Source: Bacteroidales bacterium
GTDB lineage: Bacteria > Bacteroidota > Bacteroidia > Bacteroidales > VadinHA17
Assembly: GCA_016709865.1 (NCBI GenBank)
Contig: JADJLX010000002.1
Coordinates: 186,001 to 250,000, forward strand
DNA: 64,000 nt
Direction of reading: 5' to 3'
Shown: positions 53,431 to 61,793 of the stretch, piece after piece
How positions within the stretch are numbered: the first letter of the stretch is position 1
Layout of the letters: each line of letters opens with the position of its first letter
The notes under the pieces: model-generated
Seen by the model: the letters and a program-made list of their open reading frames with translations, nothing else
Told to the model about the DNA's origin: nothing
Database searches by the model: none
Made by a program: the position numbers and the translations under genes

Positions 53431-54663
53431 TTATGTAAAGAAAAGGTACGCTACAAAAATTGCGGTAGTAAATCCGGCCAGATCAGCCAGCAGGCCGCAT
53501 CCAATTGCGTGACGGGTATTTTTAATTCCTACCGATCCGAAATATACAGCAACAATATAGAAGGTGGTATCGGTCGTACCCTGCATCGTACACGCAAGCC
53601 GGCCTATAAAGGAATCGGCCCCATGGGTTGTCATTGCGTCGATCATTAAACCTCTGGCTCCGCTTCCTGAGAGAGGTTTCATGAAAGCGACAGGAAGGGC
53701 GGCTGTAAACTGCGTATCAATTCCAAGCCAGGCAAAAAACATTGCAATACCCGAAATGATGAAATCCATTGCACCTGAAGCCCTGAAAATACCAATAGCA
53801 ACAAGGATTGCAACAAGAAAAGGAATTATTTTAATGGCAATATTAAATCCTTCCTTTGCTCCTTCAATAAAAGCATCATAAACATTTACTTTCTTAATAA
53901 GAGCAAGAATAATAAATGTAACAATTATAAGCATCAGTATGAAGTTTGCCGAGAAAGTTGAAATGACAGAGATTTCTTCCTTAGGCAAACCACTGAAATA
54001 GAATATAATACCTACGACAATAGCAGTAAGACCTCCCAGATAGGCAAGAACAACTTTATCAAATAAGTTTATCTTCTGTATCAGAGCTACACTGATCATA
54101 CCAGTTATGGAAGCAGCAAATGTTGAAATAAGTATCGGAATAAAAATATCAGCCGGATTAACTGCACCGAGCTGTGTCCTGTAGACGATTATGCTTACAG
54201 GTATAATTGTTAATCCTGCCGCATTCAGAACCATAAACATTATCTGGGCATTCGAAGCTGTTTCCTTATCATCATTAACTTCCTGCATCTCTTTCATCGC
54301 TTTAAGACCTACCGGTGTAGCAGCATTATCAAGTCCTAGCATATTAGCAGAGATATTAAGCATTATCGAGCCATATGCAGGATGGCCTTTCGGCAGGCCC
54401 GGGAAAAGTTTCTGAAACAGAGGCCCGATCAGCTTTCCCAGTATGGCAACTACTCCTCCTTTTTCTCCAACTTTTAACAGTCCCATCCAGAGAGTAAGTG
54501 CGCCTGTAAGACCAAGTGATATTTCGAATCCGGTCTTTGCATTTGAAAATACTGAATTAACCAGATCGTTAAAGATCTGAGTATTACCGGCAAATATGAG
54601 TTGCCCCAGAGCAACTATGAATCCAATCAGGAAGAAAGCAATCCAGATATAATTAAGTACCAT
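53431..54663 (-). CDS. SpmA-SpmB fused spore maturation / nucleoside-recognition domain membrane protein
   Basis: This 410-residue polytopic membrane protein fuses two Gate/nucleoside-recognition domains. The SpmA-like half (about 1-210) contains GLTGALTLWMGLLKVGEKGG and NMLGLDNAATPVG. The SpmB-like half (about 260-410) contains GSGARGLMIDAMTTHG and QGTTDTTFYI. Fused forms are common in non-sporulating Bacteroidota and likely serve as transporters of unknown substrate. It heads the transcript with GntP and glycerate kinase, which suggests a transport role in sugar-acid use. Confidence 0.88.
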   Translation of the reverse strand: MVLNYIWIAFFLIGFIVALGQLIFAGNTQIFNDLVNSVFSNAKTGFEISLGLTGALTLWMGLLKVGEKGGVVAILGKLIGPLFQKLFPGLPKGHPAYGSIMLNISANMLGLDNAATPVGLKAMKEMQEVNDDKETASNAQIMFMVLNAAGLTIIPVSIIVYRTQLGAVNPADIFIPILISTFAASITGMISVALIQKINLFDKVVLAYLGGLTAIVVGIIFYFSGLPKEEISVISTFSANFILMLIIVTFIILALIKKVNVYDAFIEGAKEGFNIAIKIIPFLVAILVAIGIFRASGAMDFIISGIAMFFAWLGIDTQFTAALPVAFMKPLSGSGARGLMIDAMTTHGADSFIGRLACTMQGTTDTTFYIVAVYFGSVGIKNTRHAIGCGLLADLAGFTTAIFVAYLFFT

Positions 54664-54699
54664 TTACAGAGTTTGAAGTGCTAAGATAATTATTATAGA

Positions 54700-54826
54700 G
54701 TTCAAAAGGCAAAAGTTAAAAGGCAAAAGTCAAAAGTGAAAAGATAAAGGTGGTTTGCGGCGTGCGGAGTGTGGTTGATAGGACCATATTTAAGCGAGCC
54801 GGTTGCCGCGGTCCGGTTGCCGGTAG
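54700..54826. repeat. degenerate CAAAAGG/AAAAGTCAAAAG and GCCGGTTGCCG echo repeats
   Basis: Four A-rich copies of GGCAAAAGT, then TTTGCGGCGTGCGG and GCCGGTTGCCGCGG-type echoes fill most of the divergent spacer between the SpmAB gene and the KDPG aldolase. Confidence 0.6.
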
Positions 54827-54830
54827 CCTA

Positions 54831-54860
54831 TTGCATATTATTTAATAATAGATAAATTTG
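54831..54860 (+). promoter_or_regulatory. promoter of the KDPG aldolase gene (TTG-N19-TAAATTTG)
   Basis: TTG (54831-54833), 19 bases and TAAATTTG (54853-54860) match the Bacteroidota -33/-7 pattern. The aldolase ATG lies 20 bases after the -7 element, so the leader would be very short. Confidence 0.6.
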
Positions 54861-54880
54861 TGTAACCAATTAATTCAGCG

Positions 54881-55555
54881 ATGGCACGTTTCACCAGAAT
54901 AGAAGTTATCCTTAAAATGAAGGAAGTCGGTATTGTACCGGTTTTTTACCATAAAGACGCAACTGTTTGCAAGAATGTTATTAAAGCATGTGCCGATAGC
55001 GGAATAAAGGTTTTCGAATTTACGAATCGTGGTGATTATGCTCACGAGCTATTCAGTGAATTGAATAAATGGGCAGAAAAAGAGGTTCCGAATCTGATTA
55101 TGGGTGTTGGCTCAGTGGTAGATGCAGGAACAGCCTCACTCTATATACAGCTTGGTGCAAACTTTATCGTTTCACCCATCCTGAACCCTGAAATGGCAAA
55201 AGTCTGTAACCGCAGAAAGATAATGTGGTCTCCCGGATGCGCTACATTATCAGAAATCAGCTATGCCGAAGAACTTGGTGCTGAGATAGTTAAAATATTC
55301 CCCGGTTCATCTGTTGGCGGACCGGATTTCGTGAAATCAATAAAAGGGCCTTGCCCCTGGACAAGCATCATGCCGACGGGTGGTGTTGAACCTACACTTG
55401 AAAACCTTACAGAATGGTTCAATGCCGGTGTAACGTGTGTGGGGATAGGTTCGAATCTTATTACAAAGGAGCATATTCAGAAGAAAGACTGGGCCGGATT
55501 AACAAAAAGAATTACAGCAGCTGTTAAGGTTGCCAGGATGTTCCAATTACCTTAA
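54881..55555 (+). CDS. eda: KDPG/KHG aldolase
   Basis: This 224-residue class I aldolase splits 2-keto-3-deoxy-6-phosphogluconate to pyruvate and glyceraldehyde 3-phosphate and can act on 4-hydroxy-2-oxoglutarate. Family landmarks are IMGVGSVVDAGTA, ANFIVSP (with the equivalent of the pre-Schiff-base region), SPGCATLSEI, EIVKIFPGSSVGG with the Schiff-base Lys, MPTGGVE and GVTCVGIGSNL. The bifunctional substrate range is usual for Bacteroidota enzymes. It is divergently placed from SpmAB and sits within the sugar-acid module. Confidence 0.9.
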   Translation: MARFTRIEVILKMKEVGIVPVFYHKDATVCKNVIKACADSGIKVFEFTNRGDYAHELFSELNKWAEKEVPNLIMGVGSVVDAGTASLYIQLGANFIVSPILNPEMAKVCNRRKIMWSPGCATLSEISYAEELGAEIVKIFPGSSVGGPDFVKSIKGPCPWTSIMPTGGVEPTLENLTEWFNAGVTCVGIGSNLITKEHIQKKDWAGLTKRITAAVKVARMFQLP

Positions 55556-55570
55556 AATCTCTTTACTTTT

Positions 55571-55668
55571 CTCTGTGTAACTCTGTGCCGACTCTGTGTC
55601 TCTCTGTGTAATTTTTTTAAAGAACTGTCACAGAGAGACACTGAGGATTCACAGAGGTACACAGAGGT
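55571..55668. repeat. CTCTGTGT/ACACAGAG inverted-repeat element, copy 2
   Basis: A long hairpin made of CTCTGTG arms and CACAGAG arms around an AT loop, about 98 bases. It fills the convergent spacer between the aldolase and the dehydrogenase. It is the same family as copies at 5610-5701 and 58243-58344. Confidence 0.75.
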
Positions 55669-55669
55669 A

Positions 55670-56713
55670 TTATATCTTAAGAAGAATTTTCAGATTTCTG
55701 GCTGGTTCTTTTTCAAGTAACTCAAAGCCTTTCTGAGCATCCTTAAGGTCGAGAATACCAGTTATCATTTTATCGGGATTCAATTTCCCTCCGGCGAGAG
55801 CTTCTATTGCTTTTGAGAATTCACCATGACTTACCCTTGATGCCACAATCTTTGCCTCTTTCCAGATAAGTTCCTTCATGAGAATCTCTGCCGGATGGTC
55901 TGACAGTCCGAGTACACAGACTGTCCCTGCCCCTTTTATTGCATTTATGCAGGTTCTGACGGGATTAAATTTTCCTTCCAGATGAACTTCATGCCCTACT
56001 GCTTCAAAAGCTATATCCACACCTTTTCCTCCGGTTGCTTCCTTTATAAAAGCAACAGGGTCTGTATTCCTGATATTAATGGTCTGAATATCAGGAAATG
56101 CTGATGACGCAAGTGCGAGTCTTTCATCAAGAATATCGGCCATGAATATTTTGCCTGAAGTGATTGTCTTCGCAGCATGCAAAATAGACTGACCAACTTT
56201 TCCGGTACCAACTATCAGAATATCATCATCTTTACCTAAACCTGCCCGTGCTGAAGCATGAAATCCGATTGAAAGTATTTCTATCATTGCAGCATGTTCA
56301 TCAGAGATATGTCCGGGGATCTTATAGATCATATCTGAAGGGACAGAAACATACTCAGCGAAACCGCCATTCAGATCAATACCAACGAGTTTAAGCGAAG
56401 TACATGCAGGATAGTGTCCGATTCTGCAGGCTGCGCAGGTTCCGCACCAGATTATAGGGTCGACTGTCACCTTATCTCCGGGTAAGAGATTCTTTACCTC
56501 CGACCCAACCTCTTCAACAACACCTGCAAATTCATGCCCGGCGATTAACGGAAGTTTTGTTCTGGGATGAAACTCCCCTTTGAAAATATGCTGATCAGAA
56601 CCGCAGATACTGGCATAACGAACCTGTACCATAACATTGTTTTTCAGAAGTTTTGGCTTTTCTACTTCTTCCAGTCCGATTTTCCCGTATTCCCTGATAA
56701 CTGCAGCTCTCAT
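55670..56713 (-). CDS. zinc-binding dehydrogenase (sorbitol/threonine dehydrogenase type)
   Basis: The protein has 347 residues from the ATG at 56711-56713 (MRAAVIREYGKIGLEEVEK). The upstream in-frame start at 56746 is not supported. Catalytic zinc ligands lie in CGSDQHIF and GHEFAGVVEEVG. The structural-zinc cysteines are intact in WCGTCAACRIGHYPAC, and the Rossmann segment is VGTGKVGQSILHAAK. It probably oxidises a polyol or sugar-acid alcohol with NAD. It is on the opposite strand to the aldolase and 68 bases from the fucosidase, which it follows in the same direction. Confidence 0.86.
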   Translation of the reverse strand: MRAAVIREYGKIGLEEVEKPKLLKNNVMVQVRYASICGSDQHIFKGEFHPRTKLPLIAGHEFAGVVEEVGSEVKNLLPGDKVTVDPIIWCGTCAACRIGHYPACTSLKLVGIDLNGGFAEYVSVPSDMIYKIPGHISDEHAAMIEILSIGFHASARAGLGKDDDILIVGTGKVGQSILHAAKTITSGKIFMADILDERLALASSAFPDIQTINIRNTDPVAFIKEATGGKGVDIAFEAVGHEVHLEGKFNPVRTCINAIKGAGTVCVLGLSDHPAEILMKELIWKEAKIVASRVSHGEFSKAIEALAGGKLNPDKMITGILDLKDAQKGFELLEKEPARNLKILLKI

Positions 56714-56731
56714 ATTTATACATTTTTTTGT

Positions 56732-56765
56732 ATAGTAGAGACGCAATGCATTGCGTCTCTACTAT
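56732..56765. repeat. perfect 34-base palindrome AGAGACGCAATG/CATTGCGTCTCT type
   Basis: A perfect inverted repeat with 17-base arms centred on ATGCAT is followed by a partial extra copy at 56765-56778. It lies upstream of the dehydrogenase and just downstream of the fucosidase stop. Palindromes of this style are dispersed in several bacterial phyla. Confidence 0.75.
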
Positions 56766-56781
56766 GCATTGCGTCTCTAAA

Positions 56782-58227
56782 TTAAATCCCCGGTGCCCTG
56801 TACAGTTCGATGTTCGAGATAACCGGACAAGCTTTTGATTTACTTATTGTTACTTTAATTTTGGAAGCAGAAACTACTGGAAATTTCCGTATAACCTTAT
56901 GACCAATAGTAGTACCATCTATCAGTGCTTTCCATTCACCACCCGTGAACACTGATACACTGAACTCCTGCACCCTCTGACCAAGTTTTATGTATTCCTG
57001 AAGGACTATTCTGTTCACTTCGGTCTCATTTCCCAGATCGATAATTACTTCACCGGATGTCTGATCGTCCTTAGTGGTCCAGTATGTCTCTGAATTGCCA
57101 TCTGTAACATTAGCAGCCTCATAGCCTTTACCCCTTACAGGTTTTGCTGATGCTTTTTTCCCTAGTGACAGGTTATTCTCAAATTCTTTATTAAGCAATT
57201 CTCTGAATGCCAAAAGCGACTTAACATCATTCTCATGCAGCAGACCTCTCCTGTCGGGAGGAACATTAAGAAGGAGATTACTGTTGCGACCAACTGACTG
57301 ATAATAAAGCTCCAGCAGGTTTTCCGGAGATCTGACAAGAGAGTCCTGGGTCTGATGATAAAACCATCCTCTGCGGATAGATACATCAACTTCTGCAGGA
57401 ACCCAATAATTACCATCTTCATGACCTTCACCCAGGATCTTTGCAAAATCACCACCCGGATACATCTCGTCTTTTTTCAGCAGACACCAGTTTGTAAGGC
57501 TTCCCATACCGCTCTCATTCCCAACCCATCGGATATCAGGTCCAGCATCGCTGAACATCACAGCTGAGGGCTGAAGCTTTCTTACTATAGAATGAGTATT
57601 TGGCCAGTCGTAATATGTCTTGTTATCAATTTTTCTTTTCTCCCTGGCTCCTCCGTAAAATCCATCACCTCCGTTTGCACCATCAAACCAAACCTCAAAA
57701 ATATCACCATAAGCTGTAAGAAGTTCATTGAGCTGGTTGCGATAATAAATAAGATACTCAGGTGTCCCATAGACAGCACTGTTCCTGTCCCACGGAGAGA
57801 GATATACCCCCATTTTCAGACCTAGTTCATCACAGGCAGTACGCAGTTCTCTGAGTACATCACCCTTACCTTCTTTCCATACAGAATTTTTTACTGAGTG
57901 CTCAGTGTATTGTGAAGGCCAGAGACAGAAACCATCGTGATGCTTTGCGGTAATGATTATGCCTTTCATACCGGCATCCTTTGCAACTTTTGCCCATTGG
58001 CGGCAATCAAGTGCGGTGGGATTAAAAACAGATTCCTTCTCATCACCATAGCCCCACTCCTTATCTGTGAAAGTATTAACAGTAAAATGGACGAACATAT
58101 AATACTCCAGCTCGTGCCATGCGAGCTGCCTTTCTGAAGGCAGCGGCCCAAATGGTTCAGGAGGTGTAACCTGGGAACACGCACTAAGATACACTACTGA
58201 GATAAGCAGTAAAAGATTTGTTTTCAT
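56782..58227 (-). CDS. GH29 alpha-L-fucosidase lipoprotein with C-terminal F5/8-type domain
   Basis: This 481-residue exo-glycosidase releases L-fucose from glycans. The N-terminus is a lipoprotein signal with lipobox LSAC (Cys17), so it is anchored in the envelope. The GH29 domain (about 20-340) includes WGYGDEKESVFNP, ITAKHHDGFCLWPS, GVYLSPWDRNS and FEVWFDGANGG, whose Asp is the expected nucleophile. A discoidin/F5-8-type carbohydrate-binding domain (about 355-480) includes YWTTKDDQTSGEVIIDLG. It precedes the dehydrogenase on the same strand. Confidence 0.9.
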   Translation of the reverse strand: MKTNLLLLISVVYLSACSQVTPPEPFGPLPSERQLAWHELEYYMFVHFTVNTFTDKEWGYGDEKESVFNPTALDCRQWAKVAKDAGMKGIIITAKHHDGFCLWPSQYTEHSVKNSVWKEGKGDVLRELRTACDELGLKMGVYLSPWDRNSAVYGTPEYLIYYRNQLNELLTAYGDIFEVWFDGANGGDGFYGGAREKRKIDNKTYYDWPNTHSIVRKLQPSAVMFSDAGPDIRWVGNESGMGSLTNWCLLKKDEMYPGGDFAKILGEGHEDGNYWVPAEVDVSIRRGWFYHQTQDSLVRSPENLLELYYQSVGRNSNLLLNVPPDRRGLLHENDVKSLLAFRELLNKEFENNLSLGKKASAKPVRGKGYEAANVTDGNSETYWTTKDDQTSGEVIIDLGNETEVNRIVLQEYIKLGQRVQEFSVSVFTGGEWKALIDGTTIGHKVIRKFPVVSASKIKVTISKSKACPVISNIELYRAPGI

Positions 58228-58242
58228 TTTTCAGAAGTATTA

Positions 58243-58344
58243 TTGTGTAACCCTCTGTGTAACTCTGTGCTTCTCAGTGTAACTCTGTGTAAGTTCCTTT
58301 TATTACACAGAGAGCCACAGAGTTGACACAGAGAGCCACAGAGA
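58243..58344. repeat. CTCTGTGT/ACACAGAG inverted-repeat element, copy 3
   Basis: A third member of the CTCTGTG/CACAGAG hairpin family, about 102 bases, lies between the fucosidase and the HEAT-DUF1080 gene. Units are CTCTGTGTAA in one arm and ACACAGAGAG in the other. Confidence 0.75.
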
Positions 58345-58358
58345 AGAACATAAATATT

Positions 58359-61300
58359 TTATTTTGACAGGTCTTTTATTCTAATGTTTCTGAATTTTAG
58401 TTCTGAACCATGACCCAGGAATCCTATATGACCTGTTGTATTCTTTAATCCGGGATGGTCATTATGATCCATCGTTCCATTATCTCTTGGTCCGGCTAAG
58501 TCGCCATCAACAATAACATTACCATTGAGGGTTATTGTGATCTTTGTTCCCTGGATTCTTACCTCTTCATAGTTCCACTCTCCTACCGGCTTCTGGAAAC
58601 CTTTTTTTGCTGGTATCACACCATAAACCGAACCATGGTACTGATATGGCTGAAGGTTAGCATAAACAGGTGCGGTATCGTCGAGGATCTGAAGTTCCAT
58701 ACCAACATAAGCAGCATCTCCGGTTAGCGGTGTCCTTATGCCAAGACCGTTATTAGCAGCAGGTGTAAGCTGAAATTCAAATCTGAATATAAAATCCGCA
58801 TATTCTTTTTCAGTGTAGAGATTGCCGCCTGAACCATCGCTTGGTTTAACAACTATCATTGCATCTTCCGCAATATATGATTCCTTGTTACCAACCCAGT
58901 TATTCAGGTTTCTGCCGTTAAACAGTGCTACAAATCCTTCCGATTTCTCCTCGGGAGTGAGATTATATTCTTTCTCACTTATCTCCCTTACGTAGAGATC
59001 CCTGAAAGCGAGATCAGTGCCATGGGCCTGCAACTCAATTGATCCTTTCGGAAAAATAGGAATAGTACGGTCCCAGTAATTCTCCATTGTAATGTTATCA
59101 ACAACAAGGTCTCCGTTAAGCCAGACCGAGACTTTCTCTCCTATCATGACAATTCTGAAGGTATTCCATTCACCTACCTGGTTATCTGCAACTTTAAGCG
59201 GTTTGGACTGATTCTTCTGATTATTATACAAACCACCTGATCCTACCTGAGCTCCTACTTCAACTCTTGAAGTATCCCAGATCTGCACCTGAGGAGTGCC
59301 CCTGAGGTAAATACCGCTGTCGCCTGCTTTTGTGATTTTCCAGTCGGCAAGCATCTCAAAATCGCCATACTCTTTAATTGAACACAGGTTATCTCCCTTA
59401 CCGTTGAACCATATAGAGCCGTCTTTTACGCTCCAGTTTCCGGGAACTTTATTATTGGCTTCAAGCTGTTTCTTAGCAAGTTCAGCAGGTTTCATTTTTG
59501 CCCTTGCAACAGGATTCTCAACAAGTCCCTGCCAGCCGGTAAGATCCTTACCGTTGAACATTGACTTAAACCCTTCATCAGCAGGCATTCCGGCAAGATA
59601 TTTATTTACCATCTCCTTATCATACTCGCTTTCCTGTCCGGCAAGTTTTCCAACAGCTTTTGTAAGTATCTCCTTAACAAGGTCTCCATACATTCCTGCC
59701 TTTGATGTAACTGATGGAAGCGCAATATACATACAGGCTTTTGCAGCGGCAGCAGATGTTGAAGGATCATCCAGAAAACCGCCTACAAAGTATAATGTCT
59801 GGTAAGTCTTGAGTTTCCCAAGCTCCGTCAGAACCCTGTTTTTCCTGTCAGATGTAAGGGCATAAGGCATAATCTTTCTGAATAGAAGAAGCTTCTGCTC
59901 ATCAGCAAGTCCTGCAGATCTGATTTGCCTTACATAGCCGTCAAATGCAGGTCCTTCAAATGTTTTATTTCCTGAGGCACAAATCTCATAAAGTGCTGAT
60001 GAAGCTGAGTAATCCATCCATCCGGTGAGGGCTTTAAAACAAATATCACGCATGGCCGGATTACCATTCTCAAATTCATTTTTTACAACCGCGAGGGCTT
60101 TGCTGCCACCGGTTTTTGCTAAAACAGGAATAATTTTCTCTTTCTGTACCTTGCCACCCATGGCTGACAGAATGGTAGCAGATCTTCTTTCAGGATCTGA
60201 TTCTTTATTCGCAGCAGCTGCTATTGCGTTCTGGATATCGGCAACATATTCAGGCTTTTCTGTTACAGAAAGAAGCTCAATCAGTTTACCCTGATCAGAA
60301 GGACCAGCAAGGCTTACAAGAGCCCTGATAGCTGCTGCTTTTAATGTTTCGTCAGAAGATGTTGCGAATGGAAGTATTTCAGAAAAATATTTATTGTCTT
60401 TATTCCAGGCAAGTATTTCAATTACACTCTTCTTCGAAGCGGAAGGGCCATCTTTTAAAACAGGAATAAGCAAAGGCATTTTATCGCTTCCCGCAACACT
60501 CATTATTGCAGATTTTGCTGCTTCCTGATCAGGTTCGCTTCCGAATACAAGCAAATAATTGATAAGAGAGTGCAATGCTTCGCTCCCGCTTATCTTTACG
60601 ATTGCCTCAGCAGCTGCAATACGAATATTCTGGTCCTGGTCGGACAATGATGAAGTTACCAGCGACAGGGCAAGTTTGTCGCGTCTCTCGCCCAGCATAG
60701 TAATAATTTCAGGTTTTGCGGCCGGTATAGCTTTTGGGAAATAGTTAATCCACTTATTAACAACCTCGGTTCCTGAAATCTTAAGTGACATGCGCATTGC
60801 AGCATTTCTGTATTTGCTGTTCTGGTGAGCGGCAGCTTTGATCAGCATTGGCATGGCATCGATGCCATGAAATCCTGTGTAGATATCAAGAGCAGCAGTT
60901 TTATTCTGGATATTGAGGTCTTCATTGCTTTTTGAAATCACCAGTTTGCATATTTTATCCATTGTTTTCAGATCACCATTCTGGCCAATAACTTTTGCAT
61001 AGTTCAGCAGAGCAGCTGTTGCTCCTGTATGCTCCCATCTGTATGCAACAGCCTGTGCGGCTTTTGACAATACCGGGTATGCCAGAGGACTTCCGCTCAC
61101 TGCGAGTGCATTATATGCTGATGCCCTGGTATTTACATCAATGCCAGCAGACCATTCAATATATTCATTTACAGCAATTTGAGATTTCATTATAGCCAGA
61201 GCATTCATTACGGCAGCAGCACAGGGAAGATCTTTATTCTTTAGCGATTCAGCAAGGATTGTCTCTGAAGTCTTCCCACCGGCTGCAAGTATTACGGCTA

Positions 61301-61757
61301 AGGCAGGCTGACACATGTCCTTACTTCCGAGGAATTGTTTCATAGCTTCTGCGGATGAGGTTCCGCCAATAAGCTGAAGCTGTTTCATAAAGAAATCTTT
61401 TACACCGTTATCTTTATGAGTTGTGGCATAGGTTATGCATCTTTTCTCCCATTCAGCTCTCTCAGTTTCTTTCCCTTTTTGTGAGAGGAAACGTGTAAAG
61501 CTCTCAATGGCGAATCTTGCAGGGGTATCATCACCTGTTCCTGCAGGAATAATCATATCGCAGATCTGCTTTAAACCAGCATCGCCGATAATCAACATGT
61601 CGCCCATCAGCTTATCATTTAACTGAAGGTCGTTGGCAGGGAAGCGGGCCAGAAGGTCAGCAACTTTTGTTTCGGTAGTTCTTTTATCCTGTGAGTATGT
61701 TATTAATGACAAGAGCAGGAATGAAATACTGATTAATGATATTCTAAGACTTTTCAT
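58359..61757 (-). CDS. secreted HEAT-repeat protein with two DUF1080 (3-keto-disaccharide hydrolase) domains
   Basis: The 1132-residue protein has a signal peptide (cut near TYSQ). A long alpha-solenoid of HEAT-like repeats follows (about 40-720; for example AIRALVSLAGP, IAAAEAIVKISG), then two concanavalin-like DUF1080 domains (about 735-935 starting FKSMFNGKDLTGWQG and about 945-1130 starting FVALFNGRNLNNWVG). DUF1080 proteins include 3-keto-glycoside hydrolases/lyases. The Tat-exported Gfo/Idh protein upstream could supply the 3-keto substrate. The solenoid may present the enzyme or bind partners. This fusion is larger than most DUF1080 proteins. Confidence 0.82.
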   Translation of the reverse strand: MKSLRISLISISFLLLSLITYSQDKRTTETKVADLLARFPANDLQLNDKLMGDMLIIGDAGLKQICDMIIPAGTGDDTPARFAIESFTRFLSQKGKETERAEWEKRCITYATTHKDNGVKDFFMKQLQLIGGTSSAEAMKQFLGSKDMCQPALAVILAAGGKTSETILAESLKNKDLPCAAAVMNALAIMKSQIAVNEYIEWSAGIDVNTRASAYNALAVSGSPLAYPVLSKAAQAVAYRWEHTGATAALLNYAKVIGQNGDLKTMDKICKLVISKSNEDLNIQNKTAALDIYTGFHGIDAMPMLIKAAAHQNSKYRNAAMRMSLKISGTEVVNKWINYFPKAIPAAKPEIITMLGERRDKLALSLVTSSLSDQDQNIRIAAAEAIVKISGSEALHSLINYLLVFGSEPDQEAAKSAIMSVAGSDKMPLLIPVLKDGPSASKKSVIEILAWNKDNKYFSEILPFATSSDETLKAAAIRALVSLAGPSDQGKLIELLSVTEKPEYVADIQNAIAAAANKESDPERRSATILSAMGGKVQKEKIIPVLAKTGGSKALAVVKNEFENGNPAMRDICFKALTGWMDYSASSALYEICASGNKTFEGPAFDGYVRQIRSAGLADEQKLLLFRKIMPYALTSDRKNRVLTELGKLKTYQTLYFVGGFLDDPSTSAAAAKACMYIALPSVTSKAGMYGDLVKEILTKAVGKLAGQESEYDKEMVNKYLAGMPADEGFKSMFNGKDLTGWQGLVENPVARAKMKPAELAKKQLEANNKVPGNWSVKDGSIWFNGKGDNLCSIKEYGDFEMLADWKITKAGDSGIYLRGTPQVQIWDTSRVEVGAQVGSGGLYNNQKNQSKPLKVADNQVGEWNTFRIVMIGEKVSVWLNGDLVVDNITMENYWDRTIPIFPKGSIELQAHGTDLAFRDLYVREISEKEYNLTPEEKSEGFVALFNGRNLNNWVGNKESYIAEDAMIVVKPSDGSGGNLYTEKEYADFIFRFEFQLTPAANNGLGIRTPLTGDAAYVGMELQILDDTAPVYANLQPYQYHGSVYGVIPAKKGFQKPVGEWNYEEVRIQGTKITITLNGNVIVDGDLAGPRDNGTMDHNDHPGLKNTTGHIGFLGHGSELKFRNIRIKDLSK

Positions 61758-61793
61758 ATTTTCGAATTTTCAAATTTTCAAATTATTAAGCTA
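61758..61793. repeat. degenerate ATTTTC(G/A)AA tandem echo
   Basis: Three to four copies of ATTTTCAAA-like units lie in the 36-base spacer between the two genes of this pair. Confidence 0.5.

Noticed and set aside
55448..55460. tRNA T-loop-like GGTTCGAATC
   Set aside because: It lies inside the KDPG aldolase reading frame and no acceptor or anticodon stem can be built around it.
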